A DNA stretch of 64,000 nt from Phaeosaccion multiseriatum (Eukaryota; Ochrophyta, other classes), in contig OZ218955.1 in the NCBI GenBank assembly GCA_965112735.1, positions 3,410,001 to 3,474,000 of the forward strand, read 5' to 3'. A model generated the notes under the pieces. The model saw nothing but the letters and a program-made list of their open reading frames with translations, did no database searches and was not told the DNA's origin. The position numbers were made by a program, and so were the translations under genes. Of this stretch, positions 38,770 to 51,100 are shown one piece after another. Each line of letters opens with the position of its first letter. The first letter of the stretch is position 1.

Positions 38770-41295
38770 AGGACAAGGAGGGTGGAGGAGGGAGACTGAG
38801 AGGGTAGCAAAAGATGGGAGGGAGGGAGAGAGAGAGGCGAGGGCTTATCTGTGCCAGCCAGCCAATGACTGTCCATCAGGAGAGGGGAGATGGTGCATGG
38901 AAGGAGAGAGTGTGGCGTGCCCTTCTCTCTCCGTGGAAACATATGAGAGAGGGTAAACATATGAGAGAGGGTTCTCTGTCCGGGTAGGCATGTGCCGTCC
39001 CCCCCTCTGCCTCCACGTGCCTTGACCCCTCCTCCCGTCTGACACACCGTACTGACACACACACACACACTGACATACATACACACCCATCCACCCAACC
39101 TTCACATACCCCCTCCTCCCTCAGCTTCAATATCTCAAGCACCCAGAGGATCCGCAGACGGCCTTCCAGCTCATGCCTCGCTACATGGCGAATGAGTGGG
39201 ACATTCTCTTCTCGCTCACGGATAGCCTTAGAAGCGAAGCAGCAGCAGCAGCAGCTGCAAAAGAAGGAGGGGGGGGAGAAGGAGGAGGACAGGCCGCTGT
39301 GCTGCCCAACAAGTTCCTCAAGGCCATTCGCTCCCAACAGAAGCACATGCAGCTCATGTACGTGCACGCCTTTCAGAGCCTTGTGTGGAACAAGGCCACC
39401 TCGCATCGCATCAGAGAGCATGGTATTGAGGGAGCCGTGGAGGGGGATCTCGTGCTGAAGGATGGAGGGGGAGGAGGAGGAGAAGGAGGAGGAGGAGGAG
39501 GAGGAGGGGAGGGGGGACAAGAGGCAGGAGGAGGCTCGGGGTTGGACGCACCGATGGACGTCAGCAGCGACGACAAGGAGGGTCAGGGTCAAGGTCAGGG
39601 TCAGGGTCAGGGTCAGGGTGCCGGCCAAGTGCAAAGTAACTTTAACGATGGGAAGGGCCCACCCAAGGTGCATGAGGTGACGAAGGAGGAGGCGAAGAAC
39701 AAGGTGTACGCCATTAGTGATGTGGTGCTTCCTCTGCCGGGCATACGAATCCGTTACCCCAGCCACTCCACGGGCAAGTTTTACATGGACACAATGGGAG
39801 AGATGGGCGTTCAGCTCGAGGACTTCCGCGGGGGGGAGGCACCGGTAAGAAGGGGGGGAGGACAGGGGAGGGAGGGAGGGGGAGGGGACCCAGTCCCTCC
39901 TAGGAACTGCATCCTCCCTTGCGCTCTGAAAGGAGTTTGCGTTTCAGGCATACAGAAGGACGAATCCATGCTGCTTCTGACAAACCCTTCACCCTCCCTC
40001 CCTCCCCTTGACGTCCTCGTCCTCTGTCTTGCTCGTTTCTGGAACCATTCTCGGGTCGGGCCCTTCTCGGACCATTCTTGAAACATTCTTGGACCCCCCA
40101 ACGCGTTGACAGGAGTTTCAAATGGGTGGTGACTATCGAAAGATCGTGCAGCGCCCCGTGGACCTCTCCTGGGAGCTGCAGCGATACGACGTAAGTCAGT
40201 GAGGGAGTTGGTGATGTAGAGGGAGGGAGGGCATAAGGGAGGGAGGGAGGGATGGGAGGGAAGGGAGGGGGGCGGATGCGTTTGAGTTTGAGTTGGGGAG
40301 TTTGAGTAGCGCAGGGTCGCAGCATGTGAGGGCTGTGTCGGGAGGCAAGTAAGCATACGTGCGTGCATGCTTGCTTGTGTGCGTGTGTCCCGTCTGCAAG
40401 CCTTGTTCTCTCACAGTCTGCGGTCCCGATCCACGGTGCTCTCTCCTCTTTTGCTCTCCCCCTCTCCCTCCCTCCCTCTCTCGTTATCTATTCCCGTCTC
40501 TCTCCCTCTCTCGCTCTATGCCTCCCCCCCCCCCCTCTGTCTTGCTGTGTACGACCCTATCTCTCTCTCTCTCTCTCTCTTTTCCTCTCCGTCTGCCAGG
40601 ACGTGACGATTCCACTGGTGAAGACGGACTTTGACAAGATCCAAGAGGCGCAGGAGAAGGAGCAAATCGAAGCAGACAAGGCTGCTGAAGCTGCTAAAGC
40701 CGCTGCTACATCAGTGCCAGTATCAGTGCCCGACGTATCGAAGCCGAACGGCGAGAGCAGTGAGAATGGAGCTAAGCCCAGTGAAGCCTCAGCAGCACCG
40801 GCAGCGGCAGTAGCAGCAGCAGGAGACGCCGCAGAAGGAGGAGAGAAGAACGGCGCTGACAGCGGCGAAAAGGCGGCGGAAGAGAATGAGACTGCCAAGG
40901 ACAAGGACAAGGGCAAGGGCAAGAGTCTCGTCAAGAAGGAGGGGCAGTACATGGCTCTGACGATGAACTTTACGCTGCCGTCGTCTTGCTACGCTACCAT
41001 GGTGATTCGGGAGGTGACCAAGCAAGGCACTTCTGTGGCGGCGCAGACGAGCCTCAATGCGATTGCAGCGGGGGCCAAGCTCACGGTCCAGACGCCAGCG
41101 GCTCCGTCGTCATCGGAAGCTGGTGCAGCGGTTGGTGATACAGCGGTAGGAGGGGCAGGAGAGGGAGGAGGGGTTGTAGCGTCTATGGACGTGGCAGCAC
41201 CTGCTGCTCCTGCTGCTGCAGTTGATGATACGGCAGTGGCAGCGGAGGACAGTGCAGAGCCGCCCCTCAAGAGAGTGAAGGTATCGGCAGAATAA
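34939..41295 (+). CDS. PUS7: tRNA/mRNA pseudouridine synthase, TruD/PUS7 family
   Basis: Exons: 34939-35781, 36206-36757, 37275-37537, 37785-37866, 38254-38715, 39125-39844, 40113-40190, 40600-41295; 1231 aa from this start, phases consistent. TruD enzymes convert uridine to pseudouridine at tRNA position 13 and, for PUS7, in other RNAs. Motifs in order: [16 protein letters not shown] (about residue 116), [31 protein letters not shown] with the catalytic Asp in KDK (about 573), [11 protein letters not shown] (about 682), [13 protein letters not shown], and the C-terminal [17 protein letters not shown] (about 1120). The family is usually 650-700 aa. The extra length is low-complexity insertion: Glu/Lys runs at 35370-35560, Ala/Glu/Lys tracts in exon 2, a Gly run at 39462-39515 and a GQGQGQ repeat at about 39583-39618. 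The start is uncertain: ATG 34939, ATG 35182 and the out-of-frame RGG start at 34844 are all candidates. Confidence 0.92.
35782..35950. repeat. (GT)n microsatellite beginning at a splice donor
   Basis: Intron 1 of PUS7 starts directly in a GT repeat (35782 to about 35864, then interrupted), so several GT dinucleotides could serve as donor. The frame-consistent one is 35782. Confidence 0.9.
37050..37262. repeat. (CTGT)n microsatellite in an intron of PUS7
   Basis: More than 200 bp of CTGT with CTAT and CTCT variants, in the intron between 36757 and 37275. It is the complement of the GACA tetramer found in the TIMP/Kazal introns, in the same transcript orientation. Confidence 0.92.
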
Positions 41296-41686
41296 ACCGA
41301 TGATGACCGAGCACGACAATAGAGTCCAAGTATAGGCACAGCCAAGGAGCCTGCATAATTGAGTGAGAATCGCAATGAATGCGTACCCTACATTGGTTAT
41401 AAGCTATTGAGCGATCGCTATCGCCGGCGTAACCGCCCCCCTCCCGCCCCTGGCAAAGTAAAAGAGGGCAAGGAAGTGAGAGGCATATGCGCAGAATAGG
41501 GCAGGGCCGGCGAGCCATGACGCCTATTAACTTGTCCCCAGAGAGAGAGCTTGTACGTTTGGTCCCAAGGAAGTGACAGGGTAGCCATTGATAAAGAAAC
41601 GACGTCACCTCTTAACCTCTCGGCTCAGGAAGTGACGCAACAGAAAGAAGGCAGCAGACACCACGTACATGGCCTCCTCGCCCTCC
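41296..41686. other. intergenic region between convergent PUS7 and CBM genes
   Basis: It contains the two 3' flanks. No exon or repeat is recognised. Confidence 0.6.
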
Positions 41687-42718
41687 TCAGTTGAGGGTCT
41701 CGATTTCACAGTTGTCGACGAGGAAGGGCCCTGTAGCCTGGCCTGCTTGAACACCGATCTTGACAGGGAGGCTCGCGTCTGTGACAGTCCCCTCCAAAGT
41801 GCATGTGGTTCTGCTGCCCCGAACAGCCACACAGCTACCTTCATCGGACGCGGCGAACTCGATCCATGGGCTCTCTGCCTGCTGCATGTAGAGCTGGATG
41901 TCTCTCTCTCCTTCCCCCCGCCCAAATACATCGCACGACAGTCTGTACCTTCCTCCCACCACCCCCTCCATATCAAACGATTGATATAGTTGCATGTACC
42001 ATGGCTCCGCAGGGACAGTCCCCAGAGAAAAGAGGGCACGTTCATTCCGGCTTGTAAAGAACGAGGTTTCCACCAACCTTCCATTCACGTAAGTTGACCA
42101 ACCGCGGAGGCCTTCTTCAAAGTCGCCGTTGAAGAAGGTGACGCCGGGAGGAGGATCCTCTCCGATGGTCGCAGACACGTTGTCTACGAAGAAGTCCCCC
42201 TCACTTGCCGCACCCATCACCGCAAACTTGAGGGAGCCCGCAGCTCCATTGACAGCCTCCACACTACAACGTGTTACGGCAGGCCCAATCGTGCACGAGG
42301 AGCGTCCGTACGTTACCCAATTGTTGTCGCCTCTGTTTTGTTCCACTACAAGCTCAATATCACGGGTCTCCTCCCCTCGCGTTTGAAAGTCAGCTGAGAG
42401 CGTGTACGGCTGCGAGCTCGCAAATCTCGTAGAGATCGTTTGGAACAACTGCATCCTCCAGAAGATGGCGCTGGAGCCCACTTTGAACAGTGCCCTGCCG
42501 CCTTCAATGGTGATATCGTTGTTTACCTGATCCTCCACGTAAACGGACCATCCCTCGAGACCTTCCGAGAAATCCCCATTGATGATGTACTGGATTAGCT
42601 GCACAGGTTGTAACCGTCTACCGCTGCCGCCGCCGCTGAGCGCCTTCTCGTTCGCCTGGGCGCTCACCATCACTGATCCGACGAGAGCCAAGAGCACCGA
42701 GAATATCATCATCTTCAT
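41687..42718 (-). CDS. secreted protein with two tandem CBM4/9-like domains, second copy
   Basis: Single coding exon, 343 aa, paralogue of the protein at 11982-13079. The signal peptide is MKMMIFSVLLALVGSVMVSA. Domain 1 opens with INGDFSEGLEGWSVY (about residue 46) and domain 2 with FNGDFEEGLRGWSTY (about 195). Shared landmarks are ADFQTRG/ADFQTQG, ELVVEQN, YGRSSCTIGPAVTRC, a conserved DNVSATIG linker and QLYMQQAESPWIEFA. Cysteines are in matching positions, consistent with an extracellular protein. No enzyme domain is visible. The upstream CT-rich intron and leader exon match those of the first copy. Confidence 0.8.
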   Translation of the reverse strand: MKMMIFSVLLALVGSVMVSAQANEKALSGGGSGRRLQPVQLIQYIINGDFSEGLEGWSVYVEDQVNNDITIEGGRALFKVGSSAIFWRMQLFQTISTRFASSQPYTLSADFQTRGEETRDIELVVEQNRGDNNWVTYGRSSCTIGPAVTRCSVEAVNGAAGSLKFAVMGAASEGDFFVDNVSATIGEDPPPGVTFFNGDFEEGLRGWSTYVNGRLVETSFFTSRNERALFSLGTVPAEPWYMQLYQSFDMEGVVGGRYRLSCDVFGRGEGERDIQLYMQQAESPWIEFAASDEGSCVAVRGSRTTCTLEGTVTDASLPVKIGVQAGQATGPFLVDNCEIETLN

Positions 42719-42839
42719 CCTCTCTTTTCTTCCTTTCTAGACTTCCTCTGTCTGCTGTTCGGCGCACGTAACGTCAGAGAGGCGAAAGGCTTTTGAGGCA
42801 GGCCAGGTTCTGAAAGGGAGGACAACAAAGGAAAGGAGA

Positions 42840-42905
<66 letters not shown>

Positions 42906-43920
42906 GAGAGAGAGATAGAGAGTGAGAGAGAGAGTGTGTAAGAGAGAGGGAGAGAAGAGGAGGGCAGGAGGGCGGCTCGAGGAGGAAGGTTATAGGCCAT
43001 CTCCTTCATGTCAAACTGGAGCACTCTGCTGGATGATTAATTATGCCAATGCAGAAATAACTGGAGAAAAGAGACGTACCTAGATATCCCCCACAGCTGG
43101 TTTGTGAGATGCGCGCTGTCCCTGCTGCTGCTCAAAGTCAACAAGCTGCTGTGAAGAGAGAAAATGAGGAGAGCTTGTACGCTCATTCTTCGGGACGGGG
43201 GTTCTTTATTCTGTTATAAATTACAATTCGGCCAGCATGAAGTAGATGTGTTGGTGGTACGAGGTATTCGCCGGCGCCAGCCGGCTTTTCGAGGCTTTGG
43301 GGTTTGAGGGGTCGAGGGGGGGTTGTGGGGACATCCGCTGTCGCCCGCGCCAGCCGATCCGCTATCCGCTATCGGGGGCGGGGGGGGGCTATAGCGCGCT
43401 ACATTGTATCGCGAACGTGGGCGATATCGCGTCAGGGGTCGACATAATTACTCATTTCTTTCTCTTTCCCAAGAGCTGAGACAGACGTAAATAATCAATC
43501 ACACACTACACCATGAAAAGGCCGAGCAAGGTTTACAGGTTTATAGTTGTTCTTTAGTCAAGGTTTAGTGTTCATGTGTCTAGATAAATTTTAGTTATAT
43601 AAATATCCCGGGGCGGCGGGGGCTAAATCGGGCCCGCCCTCCTCTGACCCGCACACACACACACACACACACACACTGCCTCCACCTATAGTCTCTATAC
43701 TTTCCGCCCCATCACGAGATGAGAAGATATCCACATTGAAAATCGGAGATTCACAGGGGAAGCTGACGCCCAAACGGGCACGCTCTGTGCTGATATGAAT
43801 GAAAGCCCCGTCCGCCTCCATGTCACACCGCCTGCCTGCTGCCGCTGCCGGGCCATCTAAGTACAGCCTGTGCGTGGTAGTGTGCGTGCACCGCCTCGTG
43901 CGTACTGCATTCGGTTACGT
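42719..43920 (-). promoter_or_regulatory. upstream region of CBM copy 2 with a probable 5' UTR exon; GC-rich block
   Basis: A probable leader exon ends at 43080 (minus) with donor GTACGT. It contains CTCACAAACCAGCT, shared with the leader of copy 1. The intron has a (GA)n tract on the plus strand at about 42846-42903. Further on, 43260-43440 is a GC-rich block with repeated GCCAGCCG, CGCTATC and ATCGCG motifs, possibly a decayed mobile element. 43621-43920 is the 3' flank of the light-harvesting gene. Confidence 0.45.
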
Positions 43921-45706
43921 TTAGTTTCCGTTGAAGGTGTAGGACATGCCGAGGAGGTCGTTGATGATGTAAGGGCGTCCGCTCAGCTGTTCGTGCACCA
44001 TCAGAGCGAGGATGCCCATCTGCGCGGCGCGGCCGTTGTTGAGCTCGATCGCCATCTTCGACTGATGGTGAAGAAGGAGGAGGAAGGAGGAGGAAGAGGG
44101 CCAGAGGCAGCACAGGGACGAGGAAAGGGGGGAGGAGTTAGGACGGAAGAAGAGGGAGAGTCACCAGGCCGTGCAAAATGGCACCCGAATAATGCGCTCG
44201 GCCTGCCTGACACGTCGGACAGGACCAAAGCAAAGCATGTCCTCGGCGGGCGTGTTCATGTGCCGGCGTCAACGGTCTCGCGCTAGACAAGCCCCCCGCC
44301 TCCAACCCCTCTCTCCCTCTTTCTCATGACATGGTTTCTCACCCTCTTCTTGTCCTCAGACATGTTGCCCCACACGGTGCTCTCCCGTCCGTCCTCGAAC
44401 CTACCACACACGCACGTGTGTGTGTGAGGGGGTGGTGAGGGAGGAGCGATTGGGAGGGAAGGTAAGTCCCGAGCAAGGCATGTCAATCAAACACAAGGAA
44501 GAAAACACAAAAGACCCATCCGCCACCTTTGTCGGAAAAGAACGAGAAGGAAGTGCTCCAAGTAGACATACTTATGTATGCCACCTGCACGCACCTGTTC
44601 ATGTCTCCCGGGGTGGAGCCCTCCACCTGCTTCATGATGAAGATCTCCATGAGGCCGATGAAGAACACGATCTGAGCAATGCCTCCGGCGGGCACCTTGG
44701 ACCATGCGGCCATGCCGTTGGGCACGTCCTCGAACTTGATGTTCTCGGAGATGGACAGGTAGCCCGGGAAGCCTGGGAATACCACGGATGGGGAGAGGGG
44801 GTGGGGTAGGCCGGTAAGGGGTAGGAGTCTGTAAGGCGATCATTGTCCGAACACATTTTCAGGAGATATGACAATATTGTCGTGAAAGCAAGGGCGGGGA
44901 GGGGCTTCCATCATCACTCCGGGCGAACACGCACAGAGGTCGGAGAATAAAATGCAACCAGACAACCATCCTCTCCGCACTTCCCCCCATGTTCCCATGT
45001 TCGCCTCGGCAATACTTACGGACGTTCTGCTGGGTGAGGTGACCGACGACGGCAAGCATCGCGATGCGGCCGTGCTTCACCTCGACAATGCGCAATCGGT
45101 CAAACCTCTCCTGGTCAGCCTCCTTGAGCAGGCCAAGAGGATCCCAGAAGCCAAGGGGCGCCTGGGCTCCCACCTCACCGCGGAAGTCCATCTTCATGCT
45201 GCAAACAGAGACGTGACAGAGAAGGGGAGCAGCAGGCGGTTACAGTAATCCTTCTTGTTCAATCCTGCTGACGTTTGCATGACAGAGCTGCAGAGTGCTG
45301 CATGGATATGCCCCGGTTCCTCGTCTCCCCAAGGCAATCCCAGCGGCACCATCGGATATGAAGCCACGCACTGACTTCCCCACCCCCGTCCTCTTCTTGC
45401 TCCTCCTCGTCCCCGTTGATACCATAACCCCAAAAAAAAGATTCCTCGCTTCGTCCCACATGCTGCACATCATCGATGGTCGTATAGACCAGTAATCCAT
45501 GTTTGGACAGCAGCAAGAGCACCCGTGGGGCCACAGCGAGCTCAGCAGTCCAAAAAAGAACGCATCTCAAACACATACGTAACACACCTGCTGGTGCTCT
45601 TCGCCACATTCCTCACCGTCACTCCCGTGAAAGCGGTGGGCTGCACAAAGGCAGATGCGCACCCAACGGTGGCGAGGGCGGCGGCGGCAATGGCACAGGT
45701 CTTCAT
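43921..45706 (-). CDS. fucoxanthin-type chlorophyll a/c light-harvesting protein
   Basis: Exons on the minus strand: 45706-45588, 45198-45020, 44772-44595, 44400-44343, 44061-43921; 675 nt, 224 aa, phases consistent. The presequence MKTCAIAAAALATVGCASAF ends in the ASAF motif that marks plastid import across the outer membranes of heterokont plastids. The mature part shows GEVGAQAPLGFWDPLGLL, helix 1 with the chlorophyll ligands in EVKHGRIAMLAVVGH, RFPGYLSIS, a second helix around GGIAQIVFFIGLMEIF, and helix 3 with AIELNNGRAAQMGILALM. It is a thylakoid membrane antenna protein, of Lhcf type by overall similarity. Length and helix layout are normal for the family. It shares a 303-bp divergent promoter with the GGT gene. 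Confidence 0.95.
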
Positions 45707-46009
45707 GGCTGATGGAAAAAGACTTTCGAAATGGGAGGGATTGATTTTGGTTCAATGCGACGGCACCATTTGGGCTCCCCCCGGGGGGATCTCACAGAAC
45801 TGGACCACCAACACGTGCAGATCTTTGTGATTCCTTCCGGATCTCTCCCTTTAATTAAATCCATAGAGAACTCTCCAGCATCTGAGTCCATAGAGAAACC
45901 TCTTCCCTCTCTATCCTTTGCGTCTATAGAGAACTCTTTTTCTCCTTACTCTCTTTCTCTCTCTCTTCTCTTTCTCTCTCTTCGCTCCCACTCTCTCTCT
46001 TCCCTCGAA
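45707..46009. promoter_or_regulatory. shared promoter of LHC (-) and GGT (+)
   Basis: Only 303 bp separate the two start codons. Three copies of ATAGAGAA lie at about 45863, 45890 and 45926. In the GGT frame the stretch is open from ATG 45731, giving a possible 93-residue N-terminal extension with a hydrophobic run; the extension would nearly touch the LHC start. Confidence 0.45.
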
Positions 46010-46477
46010 ATGCATTTCACTTCCCGGCGCAGTCCTGTGCTGGGTACCAAGGCGGCTGTGGCCTCGAGCCAGCCCCTTGCCTCCCAGATTGGCGCCGATA
46101 TCCTCAAGCAGGGGGGAAATGCGATCGATGCATCAGTCGCCATGGCAGGTCGGTGTGCGCTTCCTTCCCCCCCCTGTCGCACCTCTCTACCCGCACCATC
46201 TGTCCCATACACTAAGCCAACTCTCCCTTCTCTTCCTCCCTGTGCGGCTATACACCCCTCAGCGGCTCTGAACGTGACCGAGCCGTGCTCCACGGGTCTG
46301 GGGGGTGACTGCTTCCTCCTATACTATCAAGCCAGCACCAAGGAGGTCCTCGCCCTCAACGGTAGTGGGAGGTCGGCATTGGACTTGACCTTGGAGCAGG
46401 CGAAGGTACCGATTATACAAGAGGACGGGGGCTGGCTATCTGATGTCTTGCCCCCTTCCGGCGGGAGCAGAGGATGG

Positions 46478-46516
<39 letters not shown>

Positions 46517-48069
46517 TTTATTTGATGTGGCTTTGCCTCCTCCTCCCTACCCTCTTGTAGCCGTCTCCTCTTAAAAGTCTGCCTCTCAACGTACCACCCA
46601 CACACCCCACCACCCAACCCTCCCTTCAGGCTGACGTAGGTTCTGAGCTGGAGGAGCTTCCCATGCATCACCCACACACTGTGACGGTGCCTGGGGCGGC
46701 GGCGGGCTGGGTTGACGCTGTTGAGCAATGGGGGACTGGGACCCTAACCTTGAGGGAGCTGCTAGAGGTTGGTGTGTTTGGGCATCGATTGGTGTGTTTG
46801 GGTGTCGGGGCTGCAGAGGTTGGCATGTTTGATATGGTGCGCACTCGCACTCCCCAACGTTTCCTGAAGACTACGGCACATCTCACAGCCTGCCATGACC
46901 CTCACATCCTGCTGTGTAACCCTTCTAACCCTCACCTTATCCTGCCATACACCTTACTACCTGCCGTACACCTGACAGCCTGCTATTCACTTGGCGGAGG
47001 GGGGATTCCCCGTCTCTCCGCTGACCGCACAGGCGTGGGAAGCAGGGATGGAGCAGCTTCAGAATAGCGAAAATATGCTCGAGTTGCTTCAGGCAAGCGC
47101 ATGTCTCTCTCCCTCTCTCCCTCTCCCTCTCCCGCTCCTTCTGTCTCTCTCTCTCTCTTTCTCCCTCCCTCCTCTCTCTCGTCTCTTTCTCTCTCTCCCT
47201 CTTGCCCTGTCTCTCTCTCCCCCTCTCCCTCTTGCCCTGTCTCCCTCTCTCCCCCCCTCTCTCTCTCTCTGTTTCGTCTTAAACAGTATCATGAGCTCAG
47301 TCTCACCGCCCCCCCGTCCTTGCTTCACTGACAACTGACAAACACAGGCCTCAGGAAAGGCCCCGCGTGCAGGGGAAATCTTCAAGAACAAAGAGCTCGG
47401 CTCGGTGTTGCGGGAGCTCGGCGACGGGGGCAAAGACGCCTTCTACAAGGGACGTATCGGCCAGGTGAGGCCTGCCCCTCCACCTCCCCTGCACAGGCAG
47501 GAGGGCAGGAGGGCAGGAGGGCAGGGAGGAGAAAGAGTGAGGCCTTCTCCTCTTGTGCAGGGGGAGGAGGAGAGGGTGGCAGGGGGGGGCAAGGAGGAGG
47601 AAGAAGGGGCGGCAGGTGATGCCTACTCTTGCTACGCACCGGGAAGGGGGGGGGGGGCAGTGAGGGCGCAACTCGTTGTCAGCAGCAGCAGCAGCAGCAG
47701 CAGCATGTTCTTGGTATTTTGAAGGAGGTATAGAAGGAAGAGTGGCAGAGGCATGGGCTGTATGATGGTCCACTCACGCCAGGTGCTCTCCCTGGTGCAG
47801 GAAAGGACAGCGGGATCAGTCTTTGCGTCCTGCCTCTTCTCTTTCTGAAGCTCTCCCCTTGCTGGCCCTCCTCCTCCTCCTCCTCCTCCTCCTCCTCCTC
47901 CTCCTCCTCCTCCTCCTCCTCCTCCTCCTCCTCCTCCTCCTCCTCCTCCTCCTCCTAAGGCCATCGTTGACATGGTGCGTGGTAAGGGCGGAAGGCTCTC
48001 CATGCAGGACCTTGCTCAGCATGAGTCCACTTTTCCCGTGCCCATCTGCACACAGGTGAGTGCGTGTGT

Positions 48070-48100
<31 letters not shown>

Positions 48101-51100
48101 CGCCACTCCTTGCGCCTTGTTCCTCCCTCCCTTCGGGTTAGTCAAGACTCCTGACCAGTCAGTGCTTCTGGCGAAGTAATCTTCTGAGGATGGAGGAAAG
48201 CTTCATCTATCTCTCTGTCGCCTCTCCTCCTCTTTACCTCTCCACCTCGTGGCGACGCCTTTGTCCGCAGCTCAAGGGTCGAACGATTCACGAGGTGCCT
48301 CCAAACGGTCAGGTACGGTACTGTACGGCGGTCGGGTAGGAAGAGTTGGAACGGTAGTGAGGTCAACCAACCAACAAGCCGAGGATCTCTTCCCCCCTCC
48401 CGCCTTTCTTTCTCCCTACGCCCCTCCTCCCTCACCCCCTCCTCCTCTCTCCCTCAACCCTTACCCCTCACCCCTCACCCCTCACCCTCCCTCTCCCTCC
48501 CTCTCTCCCTCCCTCTTCCATTCTTCCTTCTCGTTCCTGCATGACGCATCCTTTCCATACGCCGATCGGTGCCTCAGGGGATCACGGTGCTTCTCGCTCT
48601 AAACATTCTTAAGCACACGGAGATTCTCCAAAGGGAAAGGGACACCAACGACATGGACACGGCACAAACGGAGAAGGAGGGGGAGGATAAGAAGAAGGAC
48701 AACCCAAGCGCAAGCTCGAGGGCCCCCGCTTTGGAGCACAACTCGGCGCGGTATCTCCACTTGGTGATTGAGGTGAGTTTAGTGAATGACCAAATTGGTT
48801 GCAAGCTTTGGCGTTTGTTCACTGTGTGACACATTCTTCCGTCTTCCCTCTTCTCTTTACCTGCCTTTCGCCATCCATCCATCCATCCATTCATCCATCC
48901 ATCCATGTATTCATTCCTTTCCTCCCTCCCTCTCTCCCTCCCTCCCTCCCTCCCTCCCTCGCTCGCTGTACCAGGCGTTACGGCTCGCTTTCGCTGACAC
49001 CCGGTACTTTTGCACGGATATGGATGTGGAACACGTTCCTGTGAAGGAGTTGCTCTCCGACGAGTACGCACGGGTAAGGCTGGCGACGCAACAAACGGCA
49101 TATGGGCAAGGCAACATCCAGGCAGGCATATGGGCAAAGGTGCACTATGCTTCTTTTAAGAGTCCTGCCCCCCTTTCCCCTTCTCCCACCCTCTTTTGTC
49201 ATGTCCCGTTTGCCTCTCCTTCTGCAGGCGAGAGCAAAGCTAATAGATCCCTCCAAGTGAGTGAGGGAAGGAAGGAGGGACGGAGGGAGGGAAGGAGGGA
49301 CGGAGGGAGGGAGGGAAGGAGGGAAGGAAGCAAGGAAGGACGGAAGGAAGGAGGGAAGGAGGGAGGGGATGGCTTCTCCCACTCGACCACCGGACCTGAC
49401 CTGAATCAGTAGGGGGTGCTATATCATCAATTGCGCGCTGCCATTTCCCTCCCTCGCTCTCTCTAACCAATCGGAGCCCGCCTTCGCTCGCCCCTCCCCC
49501 CCCCCCGAATCTTGCATAGAGCAACTGCGGATGTGCGAAGAGGCACCCCTACTTCTTCCTCGTGTACAGTGAGCTTCCAGGTGGGTAGGTAGGTGGGTGG
49601 GTGGGTGGATGAGTGGGTGGGTGGGTGGGTGTCAGGACAGAGGGGGTGGGTGGGTAGGTGGGTGGATGGGTGTCAGGACAAAGGGGGGGTGGGTGTGTGG
49701 GTGTGTGGGTGTGAGGACAGAGGGTGTGGTGCGTGTGTGTATGTGCCCGCGTACATGTTTTATGTGTGTTTGTGCGCGTGTTTGTGTGGGACAGGATGGT
49801 GACGTCATGAGCGGGACATCTTCCAGTGTATCATGCCCCCCTTCGATCCTGTGCTCATACACTCCCTCCCCATCCACCCCGAATCCCACCCTCCACACCT
49901 ACCCAACCATTCACTCACTCACCCAACCACCCCTTCGCTCGCTCGCTCACCCACCCACTCACTCACTCACTCACTCACTCACTCACTCACTCACTCACTC
50001 ACTCACTCACTCAAAAGGTGGTGGATGAGTGGGGCAATGCAGTGTCCTTCCTGAACAGCAACTATCACGGCTTCGGGACGGGCTTCGTGCCCAAGGGGTG
50101 CGGCTTCACGCTTCAGAACCGAGGGAGCAATTTCTCGCTGTGCTCGGGTCACCCCAACGCACTTCAGCCCGGCAAGGTTAGTGGAGTGAATGAGCGAGTG
50201 AGGCAGGGAGGGAGGGAGGGAGTGAGGCAGGGAGGGAGGGAGTGAGTGAGTTAGTGAGGGAGTGAGTCCCTCGCACTCACACTCTCTCTCACCCACCCAC
50301 CCACCCACGCACCACGCACGCACCCACCCCTCCACCCCCTGCAGCGGCCATACCACACCATAATCCCCTGCATGGTGACATGGACAGACAGCGGTGCCCT
50401 TTGCACGACGCTCACTAACATGGGGGGCTTCATGCAGCCACAGGGGCATGTGCAGCTCCTGCTCAACCTACTCGAGTACGGCATGGACGCGCAGGTGGGT
50501 TATGTCAATGGGTGGGTGGGTGGGTGGGTGGGTGGGTGGGTGGGTGGGCAGGGCAGAGGGTGTCAGGACAGAGGGTGTCAGGACAGAGGGTGTCAGGACA
50601 GAGGGTGTCAGGACAGAAGGTGTCCGGACAGAGAGGGTGGGCGTGAGGTGGATGTGAGGACAAAGGTTTCAGGACTCAGGACTCAGTAAGGCCTACCGTT
50701 AACCTCCTGCTGCTGTTCGTCGGCCTACCCCGTCCCCTCCCCTACCCTCCCCTACCAACCCTCTTCCTCCCCTCCCCTAAGACCGCCTTGGACGAGGGCC
50801 GTGTTTGCATTATGTCGGGTACCGCTAACGGCGCCATTGGAGTGGAGGACAGCATCGGTGCTGAGGTCATCGCCCAACTGAGGGGCATGGGGCACCCCAT
50901 CACTGAGCTAAAGGGAGGACAACGCATCTGGGCGGGCAGGGCGCAGATTATACAAAGGAAGAGAGACTCAGGTGTGTAGGCGTTGTGTGCAGGTGACAGG
51001 GGAGTGAGCTCGACGACAGGCCTCCCGGGGTGAGGGGCCGGCGTGTGGGTGCGTGTGTGCGGATGGGCGTTGGGGTGGGTGGGGTGTGGGGAGTCCGTGG

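Noticed and set aside
47816-48145. Frames of poly-Leu or poly-Arg across the CTC repeat
   Set aside because: This is the polypyrimidine tract of a GGT intron; the flanking exons splice in phase across it.
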